Source of the DNA: Mycobacterium kansasii ATCC 12478
GTDB taxonomy: Bacteria > Actinomycetota > Actinomycetes > Mycobacteriales > Mycobacteriaceae
Length of the DNA: 64,000 bases
Assembly (NCBI RefSeq): GCF_000157895.3
Contig: NC_022663.1
Location: 2,666,001 to 2,730,000, forward strand
Direction of reading: 5' to 3'
Position numbers and translations under genes: made by a program. The stretch's first letter is position 1, and every line of letters starts with the position of its first letter. Of the stretch, positions 25,824 through 33,200 are shown piece by piece. The notes below the pieces were generated by a model that worked only from the letters and a program-made list of their open reading frames with translations, made no database searches and was not told the DNA's origin.

Positions 25824-25883
25824 CCCGAAGTAGGACCCGAAGTAGGACCCGAAGTAGGACCCGAAGTAGGACCCGAAGTAGGA
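25824..25883. repeat. 12-bp tandem repeat, five units
   Basis: Five exact copies of CCCGAAGTAGGA lie head to tail. The period is a multiple of three, so any frame through it stays open (EVGP on plus, SYFG on minus). It abuts the P450 fragment at the point where that protein's haem-loop sequence should follow. It looks like a minisatellite (VNTR). Confidence 0.95.
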
Positions 25884-26021
25884 GAGGTGCGGGTTGGGGT
25901 GGCGTTGAATGTCAAAGGCCTGCGGATCGCCGAAGACGGCTTCGTCCCGATTGGCGGAGGTGCCATCGTCATGGACAAGCCTCCCGGTCAGCACTTCGCG
26001 AAAATCGGTAATACACGTCAT
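25881..26021 (-). pseudogene. cytochrome P450 fragment
   Basis: The minus-strand frame encodes SANRDEAVFGDPQAFDIQRH then PNPHLS, the conserved stretch just before the P450 haem loop (ANRD.AVF.DP..FD..R.PNPHL.FG). The haem-binding Cys region that should follow is absent: the frame runs into the 12-bp tandem repeat (SYFG units) and then unrelated sequence. It is therefore the truncated tail of a P450 gene, with no sign of function. Confidence 0.6.
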
Positions 26022-27514
26022 TGCCCCTGGCCCAGCGAATAGGCGGGTTGGCCGTCGAACCGATACAACCCCTCGGTCTTGATGACGTCGAATCCGGCGC
26101 GATACAGGTGGTGCAGCAACTGCAGTATGTGGCTGGGTGCGGCCGCTCCGGGGAAGGGAGACTGAAACCGCGCCCGCCAGTGATCTGTGCAAAAAGTCTC
26201 GGGGAATCCGTCCGGCCACACCTTCACACCACGGTTGGTGATCATCTGCAGCCGCAGCCAGCCGTCTCCAGCGGCCGAGACCAACGCGGCGGCCAGACCG
26301 TCCGGGCGAGCATGCGATGCGTGCAGGAACACATCGACTCCGTCGAGGGTCTTCTTCGCCCGTACCACCGGGTGCGGAGGAGCAGGCGGCCGGCGTTCGA
26401 CGATGGGGTAGTCAACTGCCGCGAGCCGCTGCGGGCGGTGGCCGAGATGAGCGATCACCGCCTTGGCGAAGTCACGGGTTCCCAACGGCGCCCGCCCTGG
26501 CCCTGCGATGTCATAGGTCGCCGCCCCCGCCTCGAGGGCCGTCAGCCAGGCGTTGTGAACCGTGGCGGCGACGTCGCCCTGACCGACGTGCACCAACATC
26601 ATCACCGCGCCGAGCAATAGGCCTGACGGATTTGCGACGTCCTGACCGGCTCGACGCGGTGCCGACCCGTGAATGGCTTCGAACATGGCGACGTCATCGC
26701 CGATGTTCGCCGATCCCGCCATACCCACCGAACCGGCGATCTGGGCGGCGACATCCGAGAGGATGTCGCCGTACAGGTTAGGCATCACCACCACGTCGAA
26801 GTTTTCTGGACTGTCGGTCAGCTTCGCGGCGCCAATGTCGACGATCCAGTGCTCGGCGGCGATGTCGGGGTAGTCCCCGGCCACTTCGTCGAATACCCGG
26901 TGAAACAGCCCGTCGGTCAGCTTCATGATGTTGTCCTTGGTGAAGCAGGTGACCTTGGACCGGCCATGCCGGCGGGCGTATTCGAAGGCGTAGCGGCAAA
27001 TTCGCTCGCAGCCGGGCCGGCTGATGAGCTTGAGACATTGGGTGACCTCGTCGGTCTGGCGGTGCTCGATGCCGCCGTAGAGATCCTCTTCGTTCTCCCG
27101 TACGACCACCACATCCATGCCCGGGTGGCGGGTCGGCACAAACGGGGCGTAGGCCACGCAGGGCCGGACGTTGGCATAAAGTCCCAGGGTCTTACGTACG
27201 GTGACGTTTAACGACTTGAATCCCCCGCTCTGGGGCGTGGTGATCGGGGCCTTCAGGAACACCCGGGTACGCCGCAGTGATTCCCAAGCCTCCGGCTCGA
27301 TGCCGGAGTTCTGACCGCGCAGGTAGGCCGCCTCGCCGATCTGCACCTCTTCGATGGCTAACCGGGCGCCGGCTTCGAAAAGTACGTCCAATGTCGCCCG
27401 CATGATCTCGGGTCCGATGCCGTCGCCGTGGGCGACCGTGACCGGCGCCGCGTTCGGTGTAGCCGGCTCGCTTACCGGCTCGGACGGGTCAGATACGCGG
27501 CATTCGGTAGTCAT
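26018..27514 (-). CDS. NADP-type isocitrate dehydrogenase, long (Thermus/Rickettsia-like) form
   Basis: A 498-residue beta-decarboxylating dehydrogenase. HGDGIGPEI lies near the start; SLNVTVRKTLGLYANVRPC carries the substrate-phosphate and arginine residues; VVRENEEDLYGGIEHR, MPNLYGDILSD and the coenzyme loop EAIHGSAPR follow. The ~150-residue C-terminal extension beyond the usual core is typical of the long form. M. tuberculosis instead uses Icd1 and monomeric Icd2, so this would be an additional enzyme. It diverges from a TetR gene across an AT-rich gap. Confidence 0.85.
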   Translation of the reverse strand: MTTECRVSDPSEPVSEPATPNAAPVTVAHGDGIGPEIMRATLDVLFEAGARLAIEEVQIGEAAYLRGQNSGIEPEAWESLRRTRVFLKAPITTPQSGGFKSLNVTVRKTLGLYANVRPCVAYAPFVPTRHPGMDVVVVRENEEDLYGGIEHRQTDEVTQCLKLISRPGCERICRYAFEYARRHGRSKVTCFTKDNIMKLTDGLFHRVFDEVAGDYPDIAAEHWIVDIGAAKLTDSPENFDVVVMPNLYGDILSDVAAQIAGSVGMAGSANIGDDVAMFEAIHGSAPRRAGQDVANPSGLLLGAVMMLVHVGQGDVAATVHNAWLTALEAGAATYDIAGPGRAPLGTRDFAKAVIAHLGHRPQRLAAVDYPIVERRPPAPPHPVVRAKKTLDGVDVFLHASHARPDGLAAALVSAAGDGWLRLQMITNRGVKVWPDGFPETFCTDHWRARFQSPFPGAAAPSHILQLLHHLYRAGFDVIKTEGLYRFDGQPAYSLGQGQ

Positions 27515-27635
27515 GGTTGCGGTGCTCCCGACTCGGTGGGCTAATATGAAAATAATAACCTGTAATTAAAAACGTGTAATACACTTCATAGAAAGTCCAC
27601 AACTGCGTCGGGCCGGCACCAGAATCACGCCTAGT
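27515..27635. promoter_or_regulatory. AT-rich divergent promoter region (isocitrate dehydrogenase / TetR)
   Basis: The stretch 27541-27591 is strikingly AT-rich for this genome (AATATGAAAATAATAACC and following). It contains a perfect small palindrome GTGTA-A-TACAC at 27574-27584, about 60 bases upstream of the isocitrate dehydrogenase ATG, a plausible regulator site or promoter core. The protein that binds is unknown. Confidence 0.5.
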
Positions 27636-27654
27636 AGTTGAGCTGAACTCAACT
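27636..27654. promoter_or_regulatory. TetR-type operator palindrome
   Basis: AGTTGAG-CTGAA-CTCAACT is a perfect 7+5+7 inverted repeat ending one base before the TetR-gene ATG at 27656. The size and position suit autorepression by the encoded TetR protein. It may also influence the divergent isocitrate dehydrogenase gene. Confidence 0.65.
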
Positions 27655-27655
27655 T

Positions 27656-28303
27656 ATGCTGGGTCACATGCCGGTGGGCACGACATCGAGGGCGTCGGCA
27701 ACACAGCAGGCATTGCTGGACGCCGCGGTTGCAGAGTGGGCGGAAACCGGCGAGCTGGAAGTTGCCGCCGTCGCGCGCAGGGCGGGAGTCAGTGCCGGTC
27801 TGCCGTACCGGTATTTCGGCACCCGGTCCGGATTGCTGATCGCGCTGGTTCAGGATTTCTATCAGCGGCTCGGCGCCGCCGTCACGCTCCGCAGCTACGA
27901 CGCACCCACCTGGGCGGGACGTGAGCGCCGGCGCATTCGTGACTGGTTGGCGTTTCTCTACGCCGAACCGTTAGCGCCGCTGATGTTGGGCGGGCCGCTG
28001 GGCGACGGCGCGGTTGTCGCCGAGAACGCGCGCTTGTTGCAGGAGCTGGCCGACGTCGCCGCGCACAACATCATGCACGCTCAGCGCCTCGGTGAGCTGC
28101 CGGCCGACCGGGACCCGCATCTGCTGGCCGTCGCGACGTTGTCCGGTGTCCATGCCATGGGCACCGTCGCCCTAAGCCGATCGCCCCGCCCGCCCGCCGA
28201 CGAGGTTGCCGAACAGGTGTGGGTGTTCGTGGCCGGCGCTGTCGGCCTTGCCATCGAAGGGATCTGGGAACATGAGCGCGAAGCGCGACATTTCAACGCT
28301 TGA
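27656..28303 (+). CDS. TetR-family transcriptional regulator
   Basis: A 215-residue TetR protein. The helix-turn-helix lies at about residues 22-65, with VAAVARRAGVSAGLPYRYFGTRSGLL. The rest is a helical ligand domain without recognisable specificity. The ATG at 27656 sits against the palindrome; the internal ATG at 27668 (MPVGTTS) is an alternative that would leave room for a ribosome site. Its 3' end overlaps the next gene by 32 bases, so both are probably co-expressed. Confidence 0.85.
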   Translation: MLGHMPVGTTSRASATQQALLDAAVAEWAETGELEVAAVARRAGVSAGLPYRYFGTRSGLLIALVQDFYQRLGAAVTLRSYDAPTWAGRERRRIRDWLAFLYAEPLAPLMLGGPLGDGAVVAENARLLQELADVAAHNIMHAQRLGELPADRDPHLLAVATLSGVHAMGTVALSRSPRPPADEVAEQVWVFVAGAVGLAIEGIWEHEREARHFNA

Positions 28304-29141
28304 CGACTTGACCGGCGACCTGGCCGGACGGTACCGCTGGACGCCGAGCGCCGGCGCCTCGGTGGAAAGCGACCTGGTTGACGCAGACCTGGCAGCGCTG
28401 TCCCGCGACGGCTACGTAATTTGGGAAAACCTGTTGAGCGACAACGAATGTCGAAAAATCCGCGACGCGCTGGCCCCGATGCTCGGCTACCACGGGCGCA
28501 ACTCGTTTGAGGGACACCGTACGCAGCGGCTGTATAGCGTCTTGTCCAAGACCCGAGTATGCGACCGGCTGGTGGATCATCCACGACCCCTGGCCGTTCT
28601 CGACCGGCTCTTGATGCCCAATTACCTGCTCTCTGCGCTGCAGGTCATCAACATTCAGCCAGGCGAATCCAGCCAGCTGTTGCACTTCGACGATGCCTTT
28701 TACCCAATCCCCCGGCCCCGGCCCGCGCTGGGAGCGGCCACCATCTGGGCCATCGATGATTTCACCGCAGCCAACGGCGCCACCGTGGTGATTCCCGCCA
28801 GTCATCGCTGGGATGACCGCCGGCCGACTCCCACCGATATCCGCAAGTCCGTCATCATGCCGGCCGGCTCGTGCATCTTCTTCCTGGGAACCCTCTGGCA
28901 CGGCGGCGGTGCGAACAATACCGAGGCCGCCCGCTTGGCAGTGACCGCACAATACTGTCAACCCTGGCTGCGACCACTCGAAGCCTTCACGCTGTCGGTG
29001 TCGACCGACATTGCCAAAGTGGTCTCCGCGGATATCCAACGCATGCTTGGCTACAGCATCCATCCCCCATTTGTCGGGGCCGTCGACGGCCAGCATCCGC
29101 GTCGGTTGCTCGAGCAGCCCGCCGGTTGCGCCAGTCTCTGA
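28272..29141 (+). CDS. phytanoyl-CoA dioxygenase (PhyH) family protein
   Basis: A 289-residue Fe(II)/2-oxoglutarate dioxygenase of the PhyH type. The metal motif HFDDAF (HxD) is near residue 138 and the distal His in LWHGGGANN near 217; RLAVTAQYC carries the likely 2-oxoglutarate-binding Arg. The substrate cannot be named. The start overlaps the TetR gene end, so substrate-linked control by that repressor is likely. It is not part of the M. tuberculosis backbone at this place. Confidence 0.83.
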   Translation: MSAKRDISTLDDLTGDLAGRYRWTPSAGASVESDLVDADLAALSRDGYVIWENLLSDNECRKIRDALAPMLGYHGRNSFEGHRTQRLYSVLSKTRVCDRLVDHPRPLAVLDRLLMPNYLLSALQVINIQPGESSQLLHFDDAFYPIPRPRPALGAATIWAIDDFTAANGATVVIPASHRWDDRRPTPTDIRKSVIMPAGSCIFFLGTLWHGGGANNTEAARLAVTAQYCQPWLRPLEAFTLSVSTDIAKVVSADIQRMLGYSIHPPFVGAVDGQHPRRLLEQPAGCASL

Positions 29142-29205
29142 TTAGTCCGCCAGCCGAGACCCCGGCCTCGACTCCTGACCGCGGAAATTGATTGGCCACG
29201 GGTTT

Positions 29206-29632
29206 CTAAGCAACGGCGTACCCGTCGAGATGGGCGGCCAGTGGGTGGGGCCGACGCCGGCCAGACCGGCAACATCAGGGCCGGCCACGTGGTGGTTGCG
29301 ATTCCGCCGCCCACGCCCGCGAGGCGGCGGAGCTGCCGACCGAGCAGCGCCACAAGCTCGTGATCGATTCGCTGGTGAAGTATTTCGGGCCGCAAGCCGC
29401 TGAGCCGTTCGACATCGTCGAACAAGACTGGGCTGCAGAGGAATTCACACGAGGTAGCTACGGTGGCCGTCTCAGTGCCGGCGCACTGACTCAGTAAGGC
29501 AAGGCGCTGGCTGCGCCGGTCGGCCGTATCCACTGGGCCGGAGCGGAGACGGCCGAGGTGTGGAGTGGCTACATGGATGGCGCGATCACCTCCGGCCGCC
29601 GCGCCGCCGAGGAGATCCTCGCTGCGGTTTGA
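29206..29632 (+). pseudogene. flavin monoamine oxidase remnant (AofH-like)
   Basis: Three pieces of a flavin amine oxidase remain. NGVPVEMGGQWVGPT is near 29212-29256 in one frame. In another frame, from about 29351, HKLVIDSLVKYFGPQAAEPF leads on to EEFTRGSYGG and stops at an in-frame TAA (SAGALTQ stop). It then resumes as GRIHWAGAETAEVWSGYMDG and ends at TGA 29630-29632. The FAD-binding N-terminus and the middle are missing. It is clearly dead. Confidence 0.75.
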
Positions 29633-29879
29633 GAGTGCGCTTACTCGACCGACCGCAGGCACGGTGAACCGCAAGGGGCGGCACCGAGCCGGGGGTCTGC
29701 GGCCGCTGGGTCAGCGTTGGATCACCGATCCACTCAAGGGAATTGGAGGATCGATGAACTGGTGTGCTCGCCGTCGTCGCGTTGGTCGTACAGCTGGCGG
29801 ACCCCGGCCAGGAAGCGACATAGTCGAGTTCCTGGCCGGGTATCCCATCAGCAATGCTGGGCGGGTTGCTGCGGCGCAA
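29633..29879. other. non-coding gap between the amine oxidase remnant and mpt70
   Basis: About 250 bases with no intact gene. A short minus-strand frame (about 29700-29880) might be another fragment, but I recognise no family in it. No strong terminator hairpin was seen for the mpt70-like gene. Confidence 0.4.
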
Positions 29880-30455
29880 CTACGCCGGTGGCATCAACAC
29901 CGTGTCGATCAGGTACACCGTCGCGTTCGCGGTGGGTACCCCGCCGCAGACCACACCCGCGTTGTTGACACTCAGGCTGTTGCCCTGGCCGGTGACCGTG
30001 ACGTTAGCTCCCTGCAGGGTCTTGTGCGGGCCGACCACCTTCGCCGGGCTGAGCTGGCCCTGCACCACGTGGTAGGTCAGGATGCGGCTCAACAGGTTTG
30101 AATCGGACTTGAGCTGGTCGATGGTCGACGCCGGCAGCTTGCCGAATGCAGCATCGGTCGGCGCGAACACGGTGTACTGCCCATTGTTGAGCGTGTCGAC
30201 CAGGTTCACCTGCGGGTTGAGCCGGCCGGACACCGCCGAGGTCAACGTCGTGAGCATCGGGTTGTTGGAGGCCGCCACCGCCACCGGAACCTGCGACATT
30301 CCCTCCACCGACGCCGGGCCACTGGGGTTGGCGGCCGCATAATCCGCACACCCCGGCCCCACCAGATCGGCTGCCGCCGCAGTCGGCGAGGTGGCAACCG
30401 CCAGACCCACAACAGCCGCTGCTACCAAACCTGTTGCTGCCATTGAACTTTTCAT
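29880..30455 (-). CDS. mpt70: secreted fasciclin-domain protein, MPT70-like
   Basis: A 191-residue protein with a signal peptide (MKSSMAATGLVAAAVVG, ending in an Ala-rich site) followed by one fasciclin domain: NNPMLTTLTSAVSG, the H1 motif TVFAPTDAAFGKLP, the YHVV block and TVYLIDTVLMPP at the end. It closely parallels MPT70, a secreted antigen controlled by SigK/RskA. The promoter sequence upstream fits SigK. It is the last gene of an mpt83-dipZ-mpt70 set in the order found in M. tuberculosis, but located beside fadE34. Confidence 0.88.
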   Translation of the reverse strand: MKSSMAATGLVAAAVVGLAVATSPTAAAADLVGPGCADYAAANPSGPASVEGMSQVPVAVAASNNPMLTTLTSAVSGRLNPQVNLVDTLNNGQYTVFAPTDAAFGKLPASTIDQLKSDSNLLSRILTYHVVQGQLSPAKVVGPHKTLQGANVTVTGQGNSLSVNNAGVVCGGVPTANATVYLIDTVLMPPA

Positions 30456-30520
30456 CGCTTATCGGCTCCTTCGGGGATTGTCGATGGCGGTATGCCATCT
30501 GTTCATGCCTGACATTGGTA

Positions 30521-30547
30521 ATTCGGAACTGTGGCGGTCTTGGATGG
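30521..30547 (-). promoter_or_regulatory. SigK-like promoter of the mpt70-like gene
   Basis: On the minus strand CCATCC (30547-30542), 15 bases, then CCGAAT (30526-30521) lie 66 bases upstream of the ATG. These match the -35 and -10 elements I know for SigK promoters of mpt70/mpt83. The same spacing recurs upstream of mpt83. Confidence 0.75.
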
Positions 30548-30560
30548 CCGATGATCGAAA

Positions 30561-32315
30561 TCAGCCGTAGGTGAAGGAGTACACCCGCAGCCCTTTTCCG
30601 GGGCGCACCTCCAATGTGCCGCTCTCGACGCCGTCGCCGGCGACAATGTGGTGCGACGTCGGCGGCCCGCTGATCGGCACCGTGGTGGTCTGGCCATTCC
30701 GGGTCACTGCGAGGGTTCCGGTTCCGCCGACCACGACGTAGACGTTCTTGGCGTGGTAGTTGAGTTTGATACTGGACTCGTCGCTTTCGGCCGTCGCCCC
30801 CTGGTAGTCCAGCGACCATGGCCCGCGCAGCGCGAAACTGTCCGCGGCCAGGTTTGGTGGATAGTCGAATGTCGCCGAGCCTTCGTCATACTGACCGCCG
30901 CCGCCGTAGTTGACCACCTTGCCCACCCCGAAGTACGTCTCGGGAGTGGTTTGCTGCTGCGGCGTAAGATCGGTCGCGTCCACCGGCGCCGGGAGTTTGA
31001 CCCCGGGGTGCGCGGTGGCGAGCAACCGCCTGATCAGGTTCTCGGTCACGTCGTAGTCGCCTTCGCCGAACTTGATGTGTCGCACCGTGCCGGTGGCGTC
31101 GATGAGATACTCCGCGGGCCAGTACCGGTTCCGGTAGTTGGTCCAGGTGGAGTAGTTGTTGTCCAGCGCGACCGGGTATTTGATGTCGAGGTCGGCGGCG
31201 CCCTTGGCGACGTTGCCCGGCACCTTTTCGAAGGCGTACTCCGGTGTGTGGACCCCGATGACCTCGAACCCCTGGTCTTTATAGGCGTTGTACCAGCCCA
31301 CGACGTGCGGGATGGCCCGCTGGCAGTTGATGCATGAATAGGCCCAGAAGTCGACCAGGACCACCTTGCCGCGCAGCGATCTCAGGTCGAGCGGTTGGTC
31401 GCCAGGGGTATTCAGCCAGCCGATGATTCCTTTGAGATCTGGTGCACTGCCACAGTTTTCGAGTTCCGCACCGCCGTTGCTGCAATTCGACAGCTGCGCG
31501 TTCTGGTCGTTGACGATGCCGCCGAGGTTGAGCTTTTCCCGGATCTGCTGATCACTGCCCAGCCTGTCCTGCAACGAGCTGGTGTAGTCGGGAATGGCAC
31601 GTTGCAGTACCGCAGGCAGGTTGAACACCAGCGCCACCGCGAGCAGGATCGTCACAATGCCCGCAACGACCCGGATTTCCCGCTGGCGACGTCGAAAAGC
31701 GCTCACCCGCTCGGCCACCCGCTGGCCGGCCAGCGCGAAGAACAACAACGGCAGCGCCGCGCCGGCCGCGAACGCCAGTGTGAGAACGACTGTGCCGACA
31801 CCGATTTGCGCCGTAGCCCCGGCCACCACGATCGCGGCCAGCACGGGTCCCGCGCAGGGAACGTAGAGCACGCCCAACGCCAGACCGAGGCCGAACCCGC
31901 TGCGGCGGTTGTCGGCCTGCCGTTGCGGGATCCTCGAGAACGGCCGTTCCAGCAGCTGCTCGACCGTGGGAAACATCAGGCCCAGCCCGATCGCGACCAA
32001 TGCGACCAACGCGACCCAGCGAATCGCGTCCTGCGGTAGATGCAGCAGCGACAGCAATGCCGAGCCGGTCAAAGTGACCACACTGAAGCTGAATACCAAG
32101 CCGCCGATCACCCGGTAGGGGCGCAACGTTTCCGAAAGCCCGCGTCGCGGCTTCGTCGCTACAGCGACGTCGCCGCCAGATTCGTTCCGCGCTGCCAACT
32201 CTGGGCCGCCGTGCTGCGCGCCCGCGAAGAATATCACCGGCAGCACCGGGAGAATGCACGGTGATATACCGGTGACGAGGCCTCCGACAAAGCCAACCAG
32301 CGCAAGTGTCAACAT
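30561..32315 (-). CDS. dipZ: DipZ-like CcdA-thioredoxin fusion
   Basis: About 584 residues. The N-terminal part is a CcdA-type membrane domain with GISPCILPVLPVIFF at the start and YVPCAGPVLAAIVVAG near 155, giving the two redox cysteines. An extracytoplasmic thioredoxin-like domain follows with YSCINCQRAIPH (CxxC), then a C-terminal beta module (YFGVGKVVNYGGGG to the final SFTYG). It matches DipZ/Rv2874. I chose the ATG at 32315 (MLTLALVGFVGG); 16 further upstream codons lack homology. Between mpt83 and mpt70 it may handle their oxidation, as inferred from synteny. Confidence 0.88.
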   Translation of the reverse strand: MLTLALVGFVGGLVTGISPCILPVLPVIFFAGAQHGGPELAARNESGGDVAVATKPRRGLSETLRPYRVIGGLVFSFSVVTLTGSALLSLLHLPQDAIRWVALVALVAIGLGLMFPTVEQLLERPFSRIPQRQADNRRSGFGLGLALGVLYVPCAGPVLAAIVVAGATAQIGVGTVVLTLAFAAGAALPLLFFALAGQRVAERVSAFRRRQREIRVVAGIVTILLAVALVFNLPAVLQRAIPDYTSSLQDRLGSDQQIREKLNLGGIVNDQNAQLSNCSNGGAELENCGSAPDLKGIIGWLNTPGDQPLDLRSLRGKVVLVDFWAYSCINCQRAIPHVVGWYNAYKDQGFEVIGVHTPEYAFEKVPGNVAKGAADLDIKYPVALDNNYSTWTNYRNRYWPAEYLIDATGTVRHIKFGEGDYDVTENLIRRLLATAHPGVKLPAPVDATDLTPQQQTTPETYFGVGKVVNYGGGGQYDEGSATFDYPPNLAADSFALRGPWSLDYQGATAESDESSIKLNYHAKNVYVVVGGTGTLAVTRNGQTTTVPISGPPTSHHIVAGDGVESGTLEVRPGKGLRVYSFTYG

Positions 32316-32367
32316 GTTTGGTATTCGGTGCCGACCCACGACCGGATTGGCCAGGCACACCACGAAG

Positions 32368-32391
32368 AAAGCCCGGCCGAGGCCGGGCTTT
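32368..32391 (-). terminator. strong hairpin between mpt83 and dipZ
   Basis: AAAGCCCGGCC-GA-GGCCGGGCTTT is a perfect 11-bp inverted repeat 16 bases after the mpt83 stop, GC core with A/T ends. As a symmetric hairpin it can terminate mpt83 transcripts, so dipZ may need read-through or its own promoter. Confidence 0.8.
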
Positions 32392-32406
32392 CCCGCGTCG
32401 CCGAAA

Positions 32407-33072
32407 TTACTGGTTCGGCGGCATCAGGACCGTGTCGATCATGTACACGGTCGCGTTGGCGGTGTGAACGCCGCCGCATACCAGCCCGGCACCGTTGACC
32501 TTGAGGTCGTTGCCCTGACCGGTCACGGTCACGTTGGCCCCTTGCAGGGTCGTGTGCGTGCCGTCGATCTTGCTCGGGCTCGCCTGACCTTGCACCACGT
32601 GATAGGTCAGGATGCTGCTCAGCAGCGCTGAATCCGTCTTGAGCTGATCGATCGTGGCCGCCGGCAGCTTGTCGAAGGCCGCGTTGGTGGGCGCGAACAC
32701 CGTGTACTGGCCGCTGTTGAGGGTGTCGACCAGGTTCACGTTCGGATTCAGTTTGCCCGACAGCGCCGACGTCAGCGTCGTCAACATCGGGTTGTTCGAC
32801 GCCGCCGTCGCCACCGGATCCTGCGCCATCCCGGCAACCGAACCGGGACCGCTGGGATTCTGCTTGGCATACTCCGGGCAGCCGGTACCGATAAGGTCAG
32901 CCGCCGGATCGGCCATCCCCGTGGTCGACGCGGGCGCCGCCATGCTGGTCGGCGCGCTGCTGCTCATCGATGGCCCACTGGCCGACTTGTTGCTCGAACA
33001 AGCCGCGAAACCTCCGATTGCGATCGCCGCGAGGCTAGTTGCCGCGACCGTTCGGGCCCAAGCGTTCATCAT
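32407..33072 (-). CDS. mpt83: lipoprotein with fasciclin domain, MPT83-like
   Basis: 221 residues: lipoprotein signal with lipobox FAAC (lipid Cys25), a Ser/Ala/Pro-rich linker, then one fasciclin domain almost parallel to the mpt70-like one (NNPMLTTLTSALSG, TVFAPTNAAFDKLP, YHVVQGQ, ending DTVLMPPNQ). MPT83 is the surface-anchored partner of MPT70. Start ATG at 33072 or the adjacent ATG at 33069. A SigK-like promoter lies 60 bases upstream. A long frame that joins this gene to the fadE34 antisense sequence is an artefact. Confidence 0.88.
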   Translation of the reverse strand: MMNAWARTVAATSLAAIAIGGFAACSSNKSASGPSMSSSAPTSMAAPASTTGMADPAADLIGTGCPEYAKQNPSGPGSVAGMAQDPVATAASNNPMLTTLTSALSGKLNPNVNLVDTLNSGQYTVFAPTNAAFDKLPAATIDQLKTDSALLSSILTYHVVQGQASPSKIDGTHTTLQGANVTVTGQGNDLKVNGAGLVCGGVHTANATVYMIDTVLMPPNQ

Positions 33073-33131
33073 GTGCGTTTCGACTCCTTCGTCACCAGAC
33101 GGCCGTGTGCCGCTCCTGTCGGACATAAGCC

Positions 33132-33158
33132 ATTCGGAGACACGGCCGCCCCGGACGG
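33132..33158 (-). promoter_or_regulatory. SigK-like promoter of the mpt83-like gene
   Basis: Minus strand CCGTCC (33158-33153), 15 bases, CCGAAT (33137-33132). This is one mismatch in the -35 from the CCATCC seen upstream of mpt70, with identical spacing. The distance to the ATG is 59 bases. Confidence 0.65.
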
Positions 33159-33200
33159 GTGCGATGGGTGCGAGATCCGCGAAGCGGCGGCGACGGGTAT

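Larger units (their letters stand above)
25291..26017. other. pseudogene-rich junction between the Rv3572-like gene and the isocitrate dehydrogenase gene
   Basis: No intact gene is visible in about 730 bases. The stretch holds, left to right, about 200 bases of featureless sequence, a broken PE_PGRS fragment, a 12-base tandem repeat and a P450 fragment. The same junction in M. tuberculosis goes straight to the fadE34 homologue, so foreign material has accumulated here. Confidence 0.65.

Noticed and set aside
25824..25883. Possible CRISPR-like array
   Set aside because: Units are contiguous without spacers; no cas genes in the window. It is a minisatellite. The same holds for 52092-52160.
25745..26042. 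Plus-strand frame with EVGP tandem peptide repeats
   Set aside because: The repeat comes from the 12-bp minisatellite; flanking sequence has no homology, and the minus strand carries P450 coding traces.
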